Positions 10,630 through 20,756 of a stretch of 64,000 nt of DNA are shown piece by piece. The position numbers and the translations under genes are program-made. The notes beneath the pieces are model-generated. The model did not search any database. It saw nothing but the letters and a program-made list of their open reading frames with translations, and was not told the origin of the DNA. Positions within the stretch are counted from its first letter, which is position 1. Each line of letters starts with the position of its first letter. The DNA is from Elephas maximus indicus (taxonomy: Eukaryota; Chordata; Mammalia; Proboscidea; Elephantidae), in NCBI RefSeq assembly GCF_024166365.1, contig NC_064825.1, positions 103,864,480 through 103,928,479 of the forward strand, written 5' to 3'.

Positions 10630-10669
10630 ATGTTCTTCCTGCTAAGAGCACTTCAAATCTTGGCTATAG
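10630..10669 (+). other. KLK14: KLK14 pseudogene, coding exon 1 (leader)
   Basis: ATG at 10630 opens 'MFFLLRALQILAI', a normal hydrophobic leader. The exon ends in phase 1 at a GTAAGA donor (10670). Nothing is broken in this exon. Confidence 0.85.
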
Positions 10670-11652
10670 GTAAGAGAGCAATGGGCAGGGGGTGGAGTTG
10701 GTGGGGGGTCCCTGGGGAACCAGGATGTTCATAAGTAGGCTGGTGAGAACAAGTAGGGAGTAGCTTGGGGATCATGGCTGAGGGGGGTGGTGGGGAAAAA
10801 GTTCTGAGTTGTAAGGATACCAGCATTGGGGGGTCCATAGGAGACAACTGGCAAGGAGAAATAAATGAGGAATTGTGGAGAACTTTGTTGTCCTGAGCAG
10901 CACAGGGCACTTCTTGACTCTGCTACAGAAGAACTAATATGGAAAAAGATGGAATGTTGTCATAAGTGATGGTGGAGGGGGGGTCATGGAAGAAGATGTG
11001 ATATGATGGATTGAACGGGTGAGTGGTGAGATAATAGATTTGGGGGGTTTACATTGATTGAGAAGGTTATGGAAGGGACAAAGAACTCCTTGGGTATATT
11101 GGGGAAGGACTAAAGGAGGAAAACATGACATATTGATAAAAGTGGTGATAGTAAATATGGGAGAGTGGAGTCAAGGGTAGTAGTTGTAGCAAGGACCTGG
11201 ATGAGGGGACTGTGGGACAAAATAACAGATGCTATGGTGGTGATTGGAAACCCTGGTGGCATAGTGGTGAAGTGGTATGGCTGCTAACCAAAAGGTCAGC
11301 AGTTCAAAACCACTGGGCGCTCCTTGGAAACTCTATAGGGGCAGTTCTGCTCTGTCCTATAGGGTTGCTATGTGTCAGAATTGACTCGATGGCAGCGGAT
11401 TTGGTTTTTGGTGGTATGGTGGTGATTATGGTGGTGGTGGTAAGGGAGGTCAGCAGATTCCTTGATTGTATAGCGCAATAATGGGGTAATGTTGGGCATA
11501 TCTCCCATTGGGTGGGACAGATAAAAGAGGATGGTTTGGGGGGCTGAGTCGAAATGAAGGGGACTTACGAGCAATGAATTCCTAGAGGGTTGAGGAGTAG
11601 AGCATTTGTTTATGTGCTTTACCCACCCCACCCCGCTTCTGCATATTTCTAG
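10670..11652 (+). other. KLK14 pseudogene intron 1
   Basis: G-rich intron with GTGGTGG-type runs and one sense SINE at 11245-11418. It ends at 'ATTTCTAG' just before exon 2. Confidence 0.8.
11245..11418 (+). repeat. AfroSINE, sense
   Basis: Head 'GAAACCCTGGTGGCATAGTG' and tail 'AGAATTGACTCGATGGCAGC'. It lies within intron 1 of the KLK14 pseudogene. Confidence 0.9.
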
Positions 11653-11824
11653 CCATGGTACAGAGTGAAGAGGATGAGAACAAAATGCTTGGTGGCTATG
11701 CATGCATCCAGAACTCCCAGCAGTGGCAGGCGGCCCTACTGGCAGACCCCAGGCATCACTTCCTCTGTGGAGGAGTCCTGCTGTCAGACCAGTGGGCCAT
11801 CACTGCCACTCACCGCGCCCGACT
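11653..11824 (+). other. KLK14: KLK14 pseudogene, coding exon 2 (catalytic His)
   Basis: Open throughout. It encodes the propeptide, the activation site 'ENKMLGGY', 'FLCGGVLL' and 'ITATHRARL'. Acceptor TAG and donor GTGAGC are canonical, and the exon ends in phase 2. Two changes matter: residue 16 (chymotrypsin numbering), normally Ile or Val, is Met; and Cys58, next to His57, is Arg. Cys42 is still present in 'FLCGG', so its disulphide partner is gone. Confidence 0.85.
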
Positions 11825-11859
11825 GTGAGCGACCCCTCCCCTCTGCTTGACCCAAGTAC

Positions 11860-13320
11860 ATTCCAGAGTCTGGAGCCCTAGAGCTCAGCTGAAAATCTGG
11901 AGCCCTGTTTAGAACCCAGTGTAGAATCTAGGTCATGGTTTGGGATCTAGATAAGAGTCTAGTACCAAGAACACAGCTCAGAACATGGAATCAGCCACAA
12001 AACTTGAACTCAGTTTAGATTCTGAAGGCAGATAGACAGCTTAGAACCCATAGGTCAGCCTGGAGTCTCTCACAGAACCTAGAACCTAACACATAACCTG
12101 GAGATCCATCCAGAGCCCAAGCACTACATAAAGACTAAGATTTGGGACCCATTACAGATTGGTAGTTGAATTCAGGGCACAGTCTACAATCAGAAACTTA
12201 GAACCCTTCTCAGAACACCACCTAGAACCCAGAGCCCATTTTAGAACCTGGGATCCAACCATAAATTCAGAACGGACAGGAAGCTCCTAGAATGTGTTGG
12301 GGGAATCCTGCTGGAACATACAACTCAGAACTTGGAATACAGAATAGAACTTTCAGCTCATTCCACAACCAAGATTTAATTCAGAGTCAAATCTACAGCC
12401 CTTCTTTGAACAATCTAGAACCCAGTTCTAAAATTCAGAATGCAGACCATAATCTGAAGCCGCATATAAAACCCACAGCCCACCCTGGATTCTATACCTA
12501 AACCTAGAACCGAGACCCCAGCCTAGAAGTCAAAGGCCAGACTAAAGCCCAGAACTCATCCAGTGATTATAAACCAGATCTAATGCCTTAACCTGAAGTT
12601 CAATCTAGAAGCCAGAGCCCAGGTTCCATCCCAGTGTCTTGAAAACAAAGCCCAGAGTACAAACCAGCATCTGGAACCTTGAATCCAAGCCATAACCTGG
12701 AGATCCTTCTAGAATCTAGAGCCCAACCTGAAGTGAAGAGCTCAGATCAAAGTCTAGAGCCAAGAGTTGAGACTAGAACCCGTAATTCAATCTGAAACAG
12801 AGCCCAGCTTAGAATCAAGAGCTCAGACCAATGTTTCAAGCCCTGAACCCAGCTGGAGCACAGAGCTCAAACCATTGACTAGAACCCAGGTCATAAACCA
12901 GAGCTTAATCTAGAACCCAGAGCTCAATCTAGAAACTGGAACTCATATCAGTGTCTATAATCTAGGGTCCAGGTCATAATAATCCATTGCTCAATATAGA
13001 ATCCATGGCCTACCTTAAAACTTAAAGCTCAAACCAATATCTCAAACCCAGACTCAAGCCATAACACAGAGCTCAAAATAGAACCCTCATCCTACCCTAA
13101 AACTGAAAACTCACACCAGTATCTGGAATTTATGCCATAATTCAGACTCATGGTAGAACCCTGGTCCTAGCCTACAATCAAAAGCTCAAAATGTCTAGAA
13201 CCTAGAGCCCAGGCCATAACAGAGACGATGTTGCCTTGGAGCCCACTCCAGAATATCAATTCTGATTAGAGTCTAGAGTCGTAGTCCAGAGTCTCACCTA
13301 GAAGTCAAAGCATATAATAC
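11860..13320 (+). repeat. Degenerate tandem array in KLK14 intron 2
   Basis: About 1.4 kb is built from variants of 'CTAGAACCCAGAGCTCAA', with words such as TAGAACC, AGAGCCCA and GAGCTCA recurring every few tens of bases without a strict period. It lies wholly inside intron 2 and contains no SINE. It looks like an old, decayed minisatellite. Confidence 0.7.
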
Positions 13321-13467
13321 TTATTTTATACCCAAGCCAGGAGCCAGAGCACAACTAAAGAGACGGAGGGAAGGAAGGTAGGGTTGAGCTAAGAGAGAAT
13401 GTCCAGGCTATGGGAAAGGGCACAGGAGACCATGAAATCCTCAGCCTGCAGTCAAAGAGATGCTGTT

Positions 13468-13672
13468 TTTGTTGGGTGCCATCGAGCTGATTCCAACTCA
13501 GAGCAACCCCATGTGGGTCAGAGTAGAACTGCCCCATAAAGTTTTCTTGGCTGTAATCTTTATGGAAGGAGATCATTGGGCCTTTCTCTCGAGGAGCTGC
13601 TGAGCGGATTTGAACTGACAACCTTTCGGTTAGCAGCCAAGCACTTAAACGTTGCATCACCAGGGTTCCTTA
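13468..13672 (-). repeat. AfroSINE, antisense
   Basis: Tail 'GGGTGCCATCGAGCTGATTC' and head 'GTTGCATCACCAGGGTTCC'. It sits in intron 2, about 125 bp before exon 3. Confidence 0.9.
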
Positions 13673-13798
13673 CAGTCAGAGGGAAGCACATTAGACTTGG
13701 AGGAAAACTCATCTGCAGGGATGAAGATGGTGCTAGAGGGTGGGGAGGGGTCTCCGGCTCAGACCATGAGCAGGACTACTCTTGGGGTCGTAGGCCAG

Positions 13799-14051
13799 GA
13801 TCCTTTGGGTAGCCCTGGGGCAAGAACAGCCTGAACAGATGGGAAGCCACACAACCGGTGTTACACGTGGCTCACCAAGTGCCACACCCTCAATACAAAT
13901 CCCGGCCCCACAACAACGACCTGATGATGCTACGGCTGGAGTGGCCTGTCCACCTAGGGAGGACAGTGGAGCCCATCACTGTGGCCCAGTCCTGTGCCAG
14001 CCCTGGAATCCCCTGGTGTGTTGGGCTGGGGCACCACATCCAGCCCCATTG
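13799..14051 (+). other. KLK14: KLK14 pseudogene, coding exon 3 (catalytic Asp), frameshifted
   Basis: Acceptor CCAG at 13795-13798 and donor GTGAGG at 14052 are good. Joining to exon 2 gives 'LILWVALG'. An extra G in the G-run at 13817-13820 then shifts the frame, after which 'LNRWEATQPVLHVAHQV' and 'NNDLMML' follow. Around 14011-14020 two bases are missing, so the 'GWGTTSSPI' segment falls into a third frame. The Asp codon of the triad is preserved. Confidence 0.85.
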
Positions 14052-14099
14052 GTGAGGACCCAGGTTCCTGCATCACGGAAAGAAGAGGGCTGAGGCATG

Positions 14100-14330
14100 G
14101 GCTTCTGGGTTTGGGGGGGCGGTGCTGGGGACCTGGACTCCTGAGCCTGGAGGAGGAAGGGCTGCGGGTCCGGACTCCTGGGCCTGAAAGAGGAGGCATT
14201 GGGAGCCTGGGCTTCTAGGACTGGAAGAGGGGGCACTGGGAGTCTGGGCTCCTGGCCCTGGAGGAGGAAGGGCTGGGGGTCTGGGCTCCTGGGTCTGAGG
14301 GAGGAGGAGACTAGGGGCCCAGACTTCTGG
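14100..14330 (+). repeat. Minisatellite, about 37-40 bp units (MSR1-like)
   Basis: Five or six imperfect units, each containing a G-rich block followed by 'CTGGACTCCTGGG' or 'CTGGGCTCCTGG' and then 'GAGGAGGAAGGGCTG'. It lies in intron 3 of the KLK14 pseudogene. The unit resembles the MSR1 minisatellite described from the human KLK region; I match it from memory only. Confidence 0.75.
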
Positions 14331-14378
14331 GTCCTATCAGAAGACAGACCTAGTGATAACCCCTCAGCGCCTCCCCTG

Positions 14379-14515
14379 CCAGATACCCTGACTCTCTGCA
14401 GTGCGTGAACATCAGTCTCTTCTCTGATCAGGCGTGCCGGCAAGCTTATTCCAGGGCAATCACTCCTGGCATGGCTTGTGCAGGGGTCCCCCAGGGCGGC
14501 AAGGACTCATGCCAG
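14379..14515 (+). other. KLK14: KLK14 pseudogene, coding exon 4
   Basis: Open frame 'ARYPDSLQCVNISLF' through 'GVPQGGKDSCQ', ending at a GTGAGG donor. The length of 137 bp is usual for this kallikrein exon. To stay in frame the exon must begin at 'CCAGATAC', but the two bases before it are TG rather than AG. The nearest AG (14381-14382) would lose four bases and shift the frame. The S1-pocket Asp189 is present. Confidence 0.8.
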
Positions 14516-14654
14516 GTGAGGCTCAGGGTGGAAGCTGGAGAAGGGGATATTATTTGGGGGTGGAACATAGACACCAAAGGGTCTCAGAAACATGAAAGTC
14601 AGCAGAGGTCCAGAGAGGGAGAGAAACCCAGGGACTGAGAGCAATTGTGATAGC

Positions 14655-14850
14655 CAGTCTAAGCTGCTTCCTAGGTGTACAAGCTTGAGTAGTGGACCTA
14701 GTGCCTTTAGGTCTCAGTTTTCTCATCTGTCAAGAGGGAATAGCATCTCTTAGGGTAGCTGGTGGAATTAGATGAATTAATCCGCGGAAAGAGCATAAGG
14801 CAGAGCCTGCCCATAGCTCTAATGACTGCTATCATCGTTGTCATTATTGC
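14655..14850 (+). repeat. MIR, diverged
   Basis: 'GTCTCAGTTTTCTCATCTGT' followed by a diverged 3' core in the expected order. Confidence 0.65.
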
Positions 14851-14871
14851 ATGTGGGTATATGGGAAACTA

Positions 14872-15090
14872 CAAGGTACCCTGGTGGTACAATGGTTAAA
14901 GCTCTCAGCTGTTAACTTAAAGGTCAGCAGTTTGAATCCACCAGCCATTCTTGGGGAGAAAAATGTGGCAGTCTGCTTCCGTGAAGATTTACGGCCTTGG
15001 AAACCCTGCAGGACAGTTCTCCTCTATCCTAAAGGGTGGCTATGAGTCAGAATTGACCCAGTGGCAATGGGTAGGGGAGGTATGATTATG
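14872..15090 (+). repeat. AfroSINE, sense
   Basis: Head 'TACCCTGGTGGTACAATGG' and tail 'GAATTGACCCAGTGGCAATG'. It lies in intron 4 of the KLK14 pseudogene. Confidence 0.9.
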
Positions 15091-15449
15091 GCAAACTGGG
15101 CTCGGGTTCTCTAAAATCTTAATCCAGCCCTGAGAGAGGTAGAGGCAGGGAGATACAAAGACAGTTTCTTAGAGATAGAGCTAAGATGAAGAGAGGACCA
15201 GGGAGAACCAAAGACGGAGACAGGCACAGAGATGGAGAGATACAGAGAGGGAGCAGGAAACAGTGCAGAAGGACAGACTGACCCTCCCACACCCAGGCCG
15301 AGATTACTGAGCTGGGCAGGATGGCCTCCTGGAGGCCCTGCTCAGCACCTTAGCCCTCTCCCACATTTCTGCCTCCTATCATTGGCTTCTCACACCCATG
15401 GATCTGGCCATCTGTCAATGGTATCTTTATGTCTGTCTCTCCCTCTCAG

Positions 15450-15599
15450 GGTGACTCTGGGGGACCCCTGGTGTGCGGAGGACAGCACCAGGGCCTCATG
15501 TCCTGGGGGATGGAGTGCTGTGCCCTGCCTGGTTGCCCAGGGGTCTACACCAACCTGTGCCAATACCAAAACTGGATCCAGGAAATGATGCGGAGCTAG
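15450..15599 (+). other. KLK14: KLK14 pseudogene, coding exon 5 (catalytic Ser and stop)
   Basis: Open from '[11 protein letters not shown]' through 'MSWGMECC' and '[14 protein letters not shown]' to TAG at 15597. This is the normal kallikrein C-terminus and every expected motif is present, so this exon alone would look functional. It is preceded by a canonical CTCTCAG acceptor. Confidence 0.9.
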
Positions 15600-15654
15600 T
15601 GATCATTGGTGTGGCCCTGCCTGTGGCCACCAGCTGCCTCTAGTGTTTTCCCCA

Positions 15655-15875
15655 AGCCCTTACTCCCCCAGACCCAGGAGTCCAGGCCCCAGAACCCTTT
15701 CTCCCTCAAACCCAAGAGTCCAGGTGCCAGTCCCCTCCTCCTCCAGACCCAGGAGTCCAGATTCCCTCCTCCCTCAGACCCAAGAATCCAGGCCCCCAGC
15801 ACCCTCTTCCCCCAGACCCAGGAGTCCTGGCCCCAGTACCCTCCTTTCTCAGACCCAGAAGTCCAGACTCTACCC
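15655..15875 (-). repeat. Minisatellite (MSR1-like), opposite orientation
   Basis: Units reading 'CAGACCCAGGAGTCCAG' with CTCCCTC spacers repeat about six times. This is the reverse complement of the unit in the 14100-14330 array. It starts about 55 bp after the KLK14 stop, so it lies in what would be the 3' untranslated region. Pro/Ser/Gln-rich open frames of 104 and 202 codons here are made by the repeat. Confidence 0.8.
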
Positions 15876-16091
15876 TCCTGGTCCTTACCTCTGGGTCAGA
15901 ACTCCCGTTTCTCAGAGCAGTTTCTTAAGGTTTTCTCTCCCCACCCATTCTCCCTAACCTCATGTGATGCCATTTTTCCAGACCCCTTAGGCACAGAGGG
16001 CAGGAATGTAAAGGCTCTTGAACTGGCATCGTATTCCAAAGCAGACACTTTTCAAAACTCTCAGTGCCTTTACAAAGCAGCTCATAATAAT

Positions 16092-16097
16092 AATAAA
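16092..16097 (+). promoter_or_regulatory. Possible AATAAA polyadenylation signal
   Basis: AATAAA lies about 490 bp after the KLK14 stop. AT-rich context makes it weak evidence on its own. Confidence 0.35.
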
Positions 16098-16403
16098 CTG
16101 AATAATCCCAAATTTCATTCCTTTATTCATTTCATTCTTTCAGTAAACAGCAAACACGCACAGCAGCCCCATCGTGCCCAGTCAGGAGCTACATATGTGC
16201 CATCAAGTGGCTGACTCTGTTTATCCTGTACTCTGGGGTTCTGCTTCCTCCACCATCATTGAATCTGGGGGCTTAGAAGGAAATGCCTGAGACTTGCTGT
16301 GACCTCCAGCAGGGCTGCCCCGCTCCCAGCCTCCTCTCTGGGTCCTTTGAGCAGAATGGCTTCTGAGATCCAGAGTAAGGAGGGCAAGAACCTGCCTAGT
16401 TTC

Positions 16404-16872
16404 AACACAACAGAGAGTGCCAGACAGAGCAGGAGAAAAATGTAGAACAGAACTCACAACCACGTAAAAAGACCAGACTTAATGGTCTGACAGACACTGG
16501 AGGAACCCCTAAAACTATGGCCCTGGACACACTGTAAACCCAGAAATGAAACCATTCCCAAAGCCCTCTCTTCAGACAAAGATTAGACAGGACTATAAAA
16601 CAAAAAATAATACATGTGAGGAGTGTGCTTCTTAGTTCAATCAGATATAGGAGACCAAATGGGCAGCTCCTGTCCAGAGGCAGGATGAGAAGGCTGGAAG
16701 GGACAGGAACTCATTGAATAAACACAGGGAACCGGGAGTGGAAAGGGGGAGTGTGCTGTCACATTGTTTGGGGATTACAACTAATGTCACAAAATAATTT
16801 GTGTATAAATGTTTAAATGAGAAATTAACTTGAGCTGTAAACTTTCACCTAAAGTAAACAGGCACACAGAAA
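16404..16872 (+). repeat. L1 3' end, 5'-truncated, with target-site duplication
   Basis: The L1 3' untranslated region runs from 'AACACAACAGAGAGTGCCAG' to 'GAGCTGTAAACTTTCACC' and a short A-rich tail. The 15-bp phrase 'AACCTGCCTAGTTTC' occurs at 16389-16403 and 16873-16887, marking the insertion site. Confidence 0.85.
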
Positions 16873-17304
16873 AACCTGCCTAGTTTCCTGGAAAACGCTA
16901 TGTGAATAGAGGGTTCCCCATCCACCCCCACCCCCAATTTCAGGTGAACAGAGTTGACTTAAGCACACTTTTGAGTCATCAGACCTCAGGTGAGGAGAGT
17001 TAAGCACACTTTTGCATTCAAGTCCTAGCAAAGCCCTGCTCTCATCTTCTTTATTTCCACCCTTCCTCCCTGACTCCAACCCTCTCCCTCCCCACAGGCG
17101 CCAACTGGAATGGCCTCAAATATCCTGTATCCCTTGGAAGACATGTTGCATTGTGCTGTTTCTAATTTACATGAAGCCATTATGTTATGATTCTCATTCT
17201 CTTTCTTACTCTCATTCATCAGTGGCTATTCGTGGGGCACCTACTCTACACCAGGCACTGTTCTATCTATTGGGTACCTAGAAGTCCCCTGAAAAAAAAA
17301 AAAA

Positions 17305-17455
17305 GCGCGTTGCCGTCCAGTTGATTCTGACTCATAGTAACCCTGTAGGACAGAGTAGAACAGCTCCGTCGGGTTTCCAAAGAGTGCCTGGTGAATTCAA
17401 ACTGCCGACCTTTTGGTTAGGAGCCTAGCTCGTAACCACTGTGCCACAGGGTAAG
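17305..17455 (-). repeat. AfroSINE, antisense
   Basis: An A-run then 'GTTGCCGTCCAGTTGATTC', ending in 'GTAACCACTGTGCCACAGGG'. Confidence 0.85.
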
Positions 17456-17489
17456 TCCCCAGGTGATGCAAATAGTTAATGTGCTCTGC

Positions 17490-17650
17490 CACAGGAACCT
17501 GGGGTGGAAAGGGGGAGTGTGCTGTCACATTGTAGAGATTGCAACTAATGTCACAAAACAATATGTGTGTAAAGTTTTGAATGATAAATTAACTTGATCT
17601 GTAAACTTACACCTAAAGCACAATAAAAAATAAATTTAAAAAAAGAAACA
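17490..17650 (+). repeat. L1 3' end, short
   Basis: The last 160 bp of an L1, 'GGGGGAGTGTGCTGTCACAT' to the A-rich tail at 17635-17650. Confidence 0.8.
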
Positions 17651-17784
17651 ATAAACTTATTTTAAAAGTATAGAGTCCCTGTGAGTGAAAAGTCAATGAG
17701 CCTGGGCTGGGGCCAGGCCCAGTGTGTGCCAGACCTGGTTTGTACCAGTTCTCAAGAGTCTATTGGCAAATTTCCAGGAATTTT

Positions 17785-17980
17785 GAGAGCTGGCGACTGA
17801 CTCAGAGAGACACCATGTGTGTCAGAGCAAAATTGCTCCATAGAGTTTTCAAGGCTGTGATCCTTTAAAAGTAGATCACCAGGCTCTTCTTCCAAAATGC
17901 CTCTGGGTGGACTTGAACCTCCAGCCTTTCCGTTAGCAGCCAAGCACATTAGCCATTTGTACCACCCAGGGGCTCTTGTT
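17785..17980 (-). repeat. AfroSINE, antisense
   Basis: Diverged tail 'GCGACTGACTCAGAGAGAC' and head 'CATTTGTACCACCCAGGGGC'. Confidence 0.8.
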
Positions 17981-18207
17981 AAACACAGACACTATTAAAG
18001 ATGAGATTATATGAAAGATTGCCAGGAAATGAACCCGTAACTTCTGTGCTAAGGTCACATATACACATACACCTTGGCTCTCATATGTGGCAGCCATATA
18101 AAACCCATGGAGAAGGGGGCAAAAGCATATATTTGGGTAGCTTTGGACCCCCAGGGAGATGAAGATACAGCCCGCGCTATAATTCTCACCCTGCATCCTT
18201 CTATAAA

Positions 18208-18425
18208 ACCGAAACCCAAATCAGTGGTCCTCCAGTAGACTCCAATTCATGGCGACCCCATGTATGTGAGAGTAGAACTGCACTCCACAGAGTTTTCAAT
18301 GTCTGGGCTTTTGAAAGTAAATCTCAAGGCCTTTCTTTGGAAGTGCCTCAGGGTGGACTTGAACCTCCAACCTTTGAGTTAGCAGCCAAGCATGTTAACT
18401 ATTCGTACCACCCAGGGAGTCCTCA
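18208..18425 (-). repeat. AfroSINE, antisense
   Basis: Tail 'CAGTGGTCCTCCAGTAGACT' and head 'TTCGTACCACCCAGGGAGTC'. Confidence 0.8.
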
Positions 18426-18432
18426 TCCTTCT

Positions 18433-18741
18433 CTGTTGTTGCTAGGTGCCGTGGAATTGGTTCTGACTCATAGCGACCCTATGTACCACAGAACGAAACA
18501 CTGCCTGGTCCTGCACCATCCTCACAATTGTTGCTATGCTTGAGCCTATTGTTGCATCCACTGTGTCAAACCATCTTGTTGAGGTTCTTCCGTTTTTCAC
18601 TGACCCTCTACCGAGCATGATGTCCTTCTCCAGGGACTGAACCCTCCTGATAACATGTCCAAACTATGTGAGATGAAGTCTCGCCATCCTTGCTTCTAAG
18701 GAGCATTCTGGCTTGTACTTCTTCCAAGACAGATTTGTTTG
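18433..18741 (-). repeat. RTE 3'-end fragment
   Basis: Matches the 3' terminal 300 bp of the RTE copies ('GGTGCCGTGGAATTGGTTCT' onward). It stops abruptly at 'CAAGACAGATTTGTTTG', where antisense L1 ORF2 begins with no spacer. Confidence 0.85.
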
Positions 18742-20351
18742 CTCATCTTTCTATACCTATTTTATTGAGAGTTTCTATCAAGAATGGGTGTTAGACTGTA
18801 TCAAATGCCTTTTCTGTGTCTATTGAGATGATCACATGATTCTTTTGCTTCATATATGTGGTGGATTACGTTGATTGATTTTCTAACGTTGAATCATCCT
18901 TGCTTACCTGGTATGAATCTTACTTGGTCATGATTTTTTTTTTTTTTTAACATGGTGCTGAATTCTACTGGCTAAAATTTTGTTGAGAATTTTTACACAT
19001 CTATTCATGACAGACATTTGTCCATATTTTTCTTTTTTTTATGGTGTCTTTGCCTGGTTTTGGTATTAGGGTTATGCTGGCTTCATAGAATGAATTCGGA
19101 AGTATCCCTTCCTATGATCTGGAATAGTTTGAGAAGTACTCGTGCAAGCTTTTCTCTTGAATGTTTGGTAGAGTTCTCTAGTGAAGCCATCTGGGCCAGG
19201 GCTTTTTTTGTTGTTGGGAGTTTTTTTTTTTTTTTTAAATTAGCTTTTCAATCTCTTCTCTTATTATGGGCCTGTTCAGGTTTTCAACCTCAGTTTGTGT
19301 TAGTTTACGTAGCTAATGTGTTTCTAGAACTTTGTTCATTTCTTCTAGATTTTCAAATTTGTTGGAGTATAGTTTTCGTAGTACTCTGTTATGATCCTTC
19401 TTATTTCAGTTAAGTCTGTTGTAATGACCTCCATTTCAATTCTTATTTGGGTTATTTGCAACCTCTCTTGTTTTTCTTTTTTCAATTTGGCCAGTGGTTG
19501 GTCAATTTTGTTGATCCTTTCAAAGAACCAACTTTTGGTTTTGTTGATTCTTTCTATTATTTTTCTATTCTCTGTTTCATTTATTTCTGCTCTGATCTTT
19601 ATCGTTTCCTTTCTTTTGGTGGCTGCGAGCTACTTTTTCTTTTCTATTCGTTTGAGTTGCATAGCTAATGTGTTTATTTTGTCCCTTTCTTCTTTTTTGA
19701 TGTGTGCATCTATTGCTATAAATTGACCTCTGAGCATTGCCTTTGCTGTTTCCCAGAGGTTTTGGTATTGTGTATTTTCATTCTTGTTTGATTCTAGAAA
19801 TTTTTTTATTCTGTCTCTGATTTTCTCCTATTACCCAGTGGTTTTTAATCAAGATGTTATTCAGTTTCTATGTATTTGATTTTTTTCCCCTTGCTCTTCT
19901 TGTTATTAATTTCTACTTTTATGGCATTGTGGTCAGAGGAGATGCTTAGTATTATCTCAGTGTTTTGGATTTTGTTGAGGGTTGCTTTGTGGCCTAAGAT
20001 GTGGTCTATTCTGGAAAACATTCCATGTGTGTTGGAGAAGAATGTGTACTTTGCTGCTATTGGGTGGAGTGTTTTATATATGCCTATGAGGTCAAATTGG
20101 TTGATAGTAGCCTTTAGAGCTTCAGTATCTTTGTTGCTTCTTTTTTAGATATTCTGTCCTTTACCAAGAGTGGTGTGTTGAAATCTCCTGTTATTATTGT
20201 GGAACTGTCAATTTGTCTTTTCAGCGCTGTTAGAGTTTGTTTTATGTGTTGTGGAGCCCTGTCATTGCGTGTGTAGATATTTATTATGGTATGTCCTCAT
20301 GGTGGATTGTCCCTTTAATCATTTTATGTAATGTCCTTCTTTGTCTTTTAT

Positions 20352-20508
20352 GAAAACCCTGGTGGCATAGTGGTTAAGAGCTATCTCTGCTAACCAAAAG
20401 GTTGGCAGTTCTAATCCACCAGGCACTCCTTGGAAACTCTATGGGACAATTCCTATAGGGTCGCTATGAGTCAGAATTGACTTGACAGCAACAGGTTTTG
20501 GTTTTGTC
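20352..20508 (+). repeat. AfroSINE, sense, within L1
   Basis: 'AAAACCCTGGTGGCATAGTG' to 'GACTTGACAGCAACAGG'. The L1 phrase 'TGTCTTTTATG' is present on both sides (20341 and 20506), indicating the target-site duplication. Confidence 0.9.
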
Positions 20509-20756
20509 TTTTATGGTGGATTTTGTTTTAAAGTCTATTTTATCTGAGATTACCACTGCCACTCCTCATATTTTTTGGTTGCTGTTTGCTTGATATATTT
20601 TTCCACCCTTTGATTTTTAGTATATTTATGTGTTTGTTTCTAAAGTGTGTCTCTTGTAGACAGCATAATGATGGATCTTGTTTTTTAATCCATTCTGTCA
20701 CTCCCTGTCACCTTATGGGTACATTTAAGCCATTTACGTTTAGCGTGATTATTGAT

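Larger units (their letters stand above)
14516..15449 (+). other. KLK14 pseudogene intron 4
   Basis: Contains a MIR-like segment at 14655-14850 and a sense SINE at 14872-15090. It ends at 'CCCTCTCAG' before the last exon. Confidence 0.75.
10630..15599 (+). pseudogene. KLK14: Kallikrein-related peptidase 14 pseudogene
   Basis: KLK14 is normally a secreted trypsin-like serine protease of skin and glandular epithelia. Here five coding exons appear in order with the kallikrein phase pattern: leader (10630-10669), His exon (11653-11824), Asp exon (13799-14051), fourth exon (about 14379-14515) and Ser exon (15450-15599). The triad residues are all legible: His in 'ITATHRAR', Asp in 'NNDLMML', Ser in 'GDSGGPL', plus the S1-pocket Asp in 'GGKDSCQ'. 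Damage includes an extra G near 13817-13820, a two-base loss near 14011-14020, Arg for the Cys after the catalytic His, Met for the first residue of the mature enzyme ('NKMLGG'), and an unconvincing acceptor for exon 4. KLK14 assignment rests on remembered family similarity. Sequencing error in the indels is the main alternative to pseudogene status. Confidence 0.85.

Noticed and set aside
15606-16214. 202-codon open frame after the KLK14 stop
   Set aside because: It is made by the reverse-orientation minisatellite, is Pro/Ser/Gln-rich, and has no domain or gene context.
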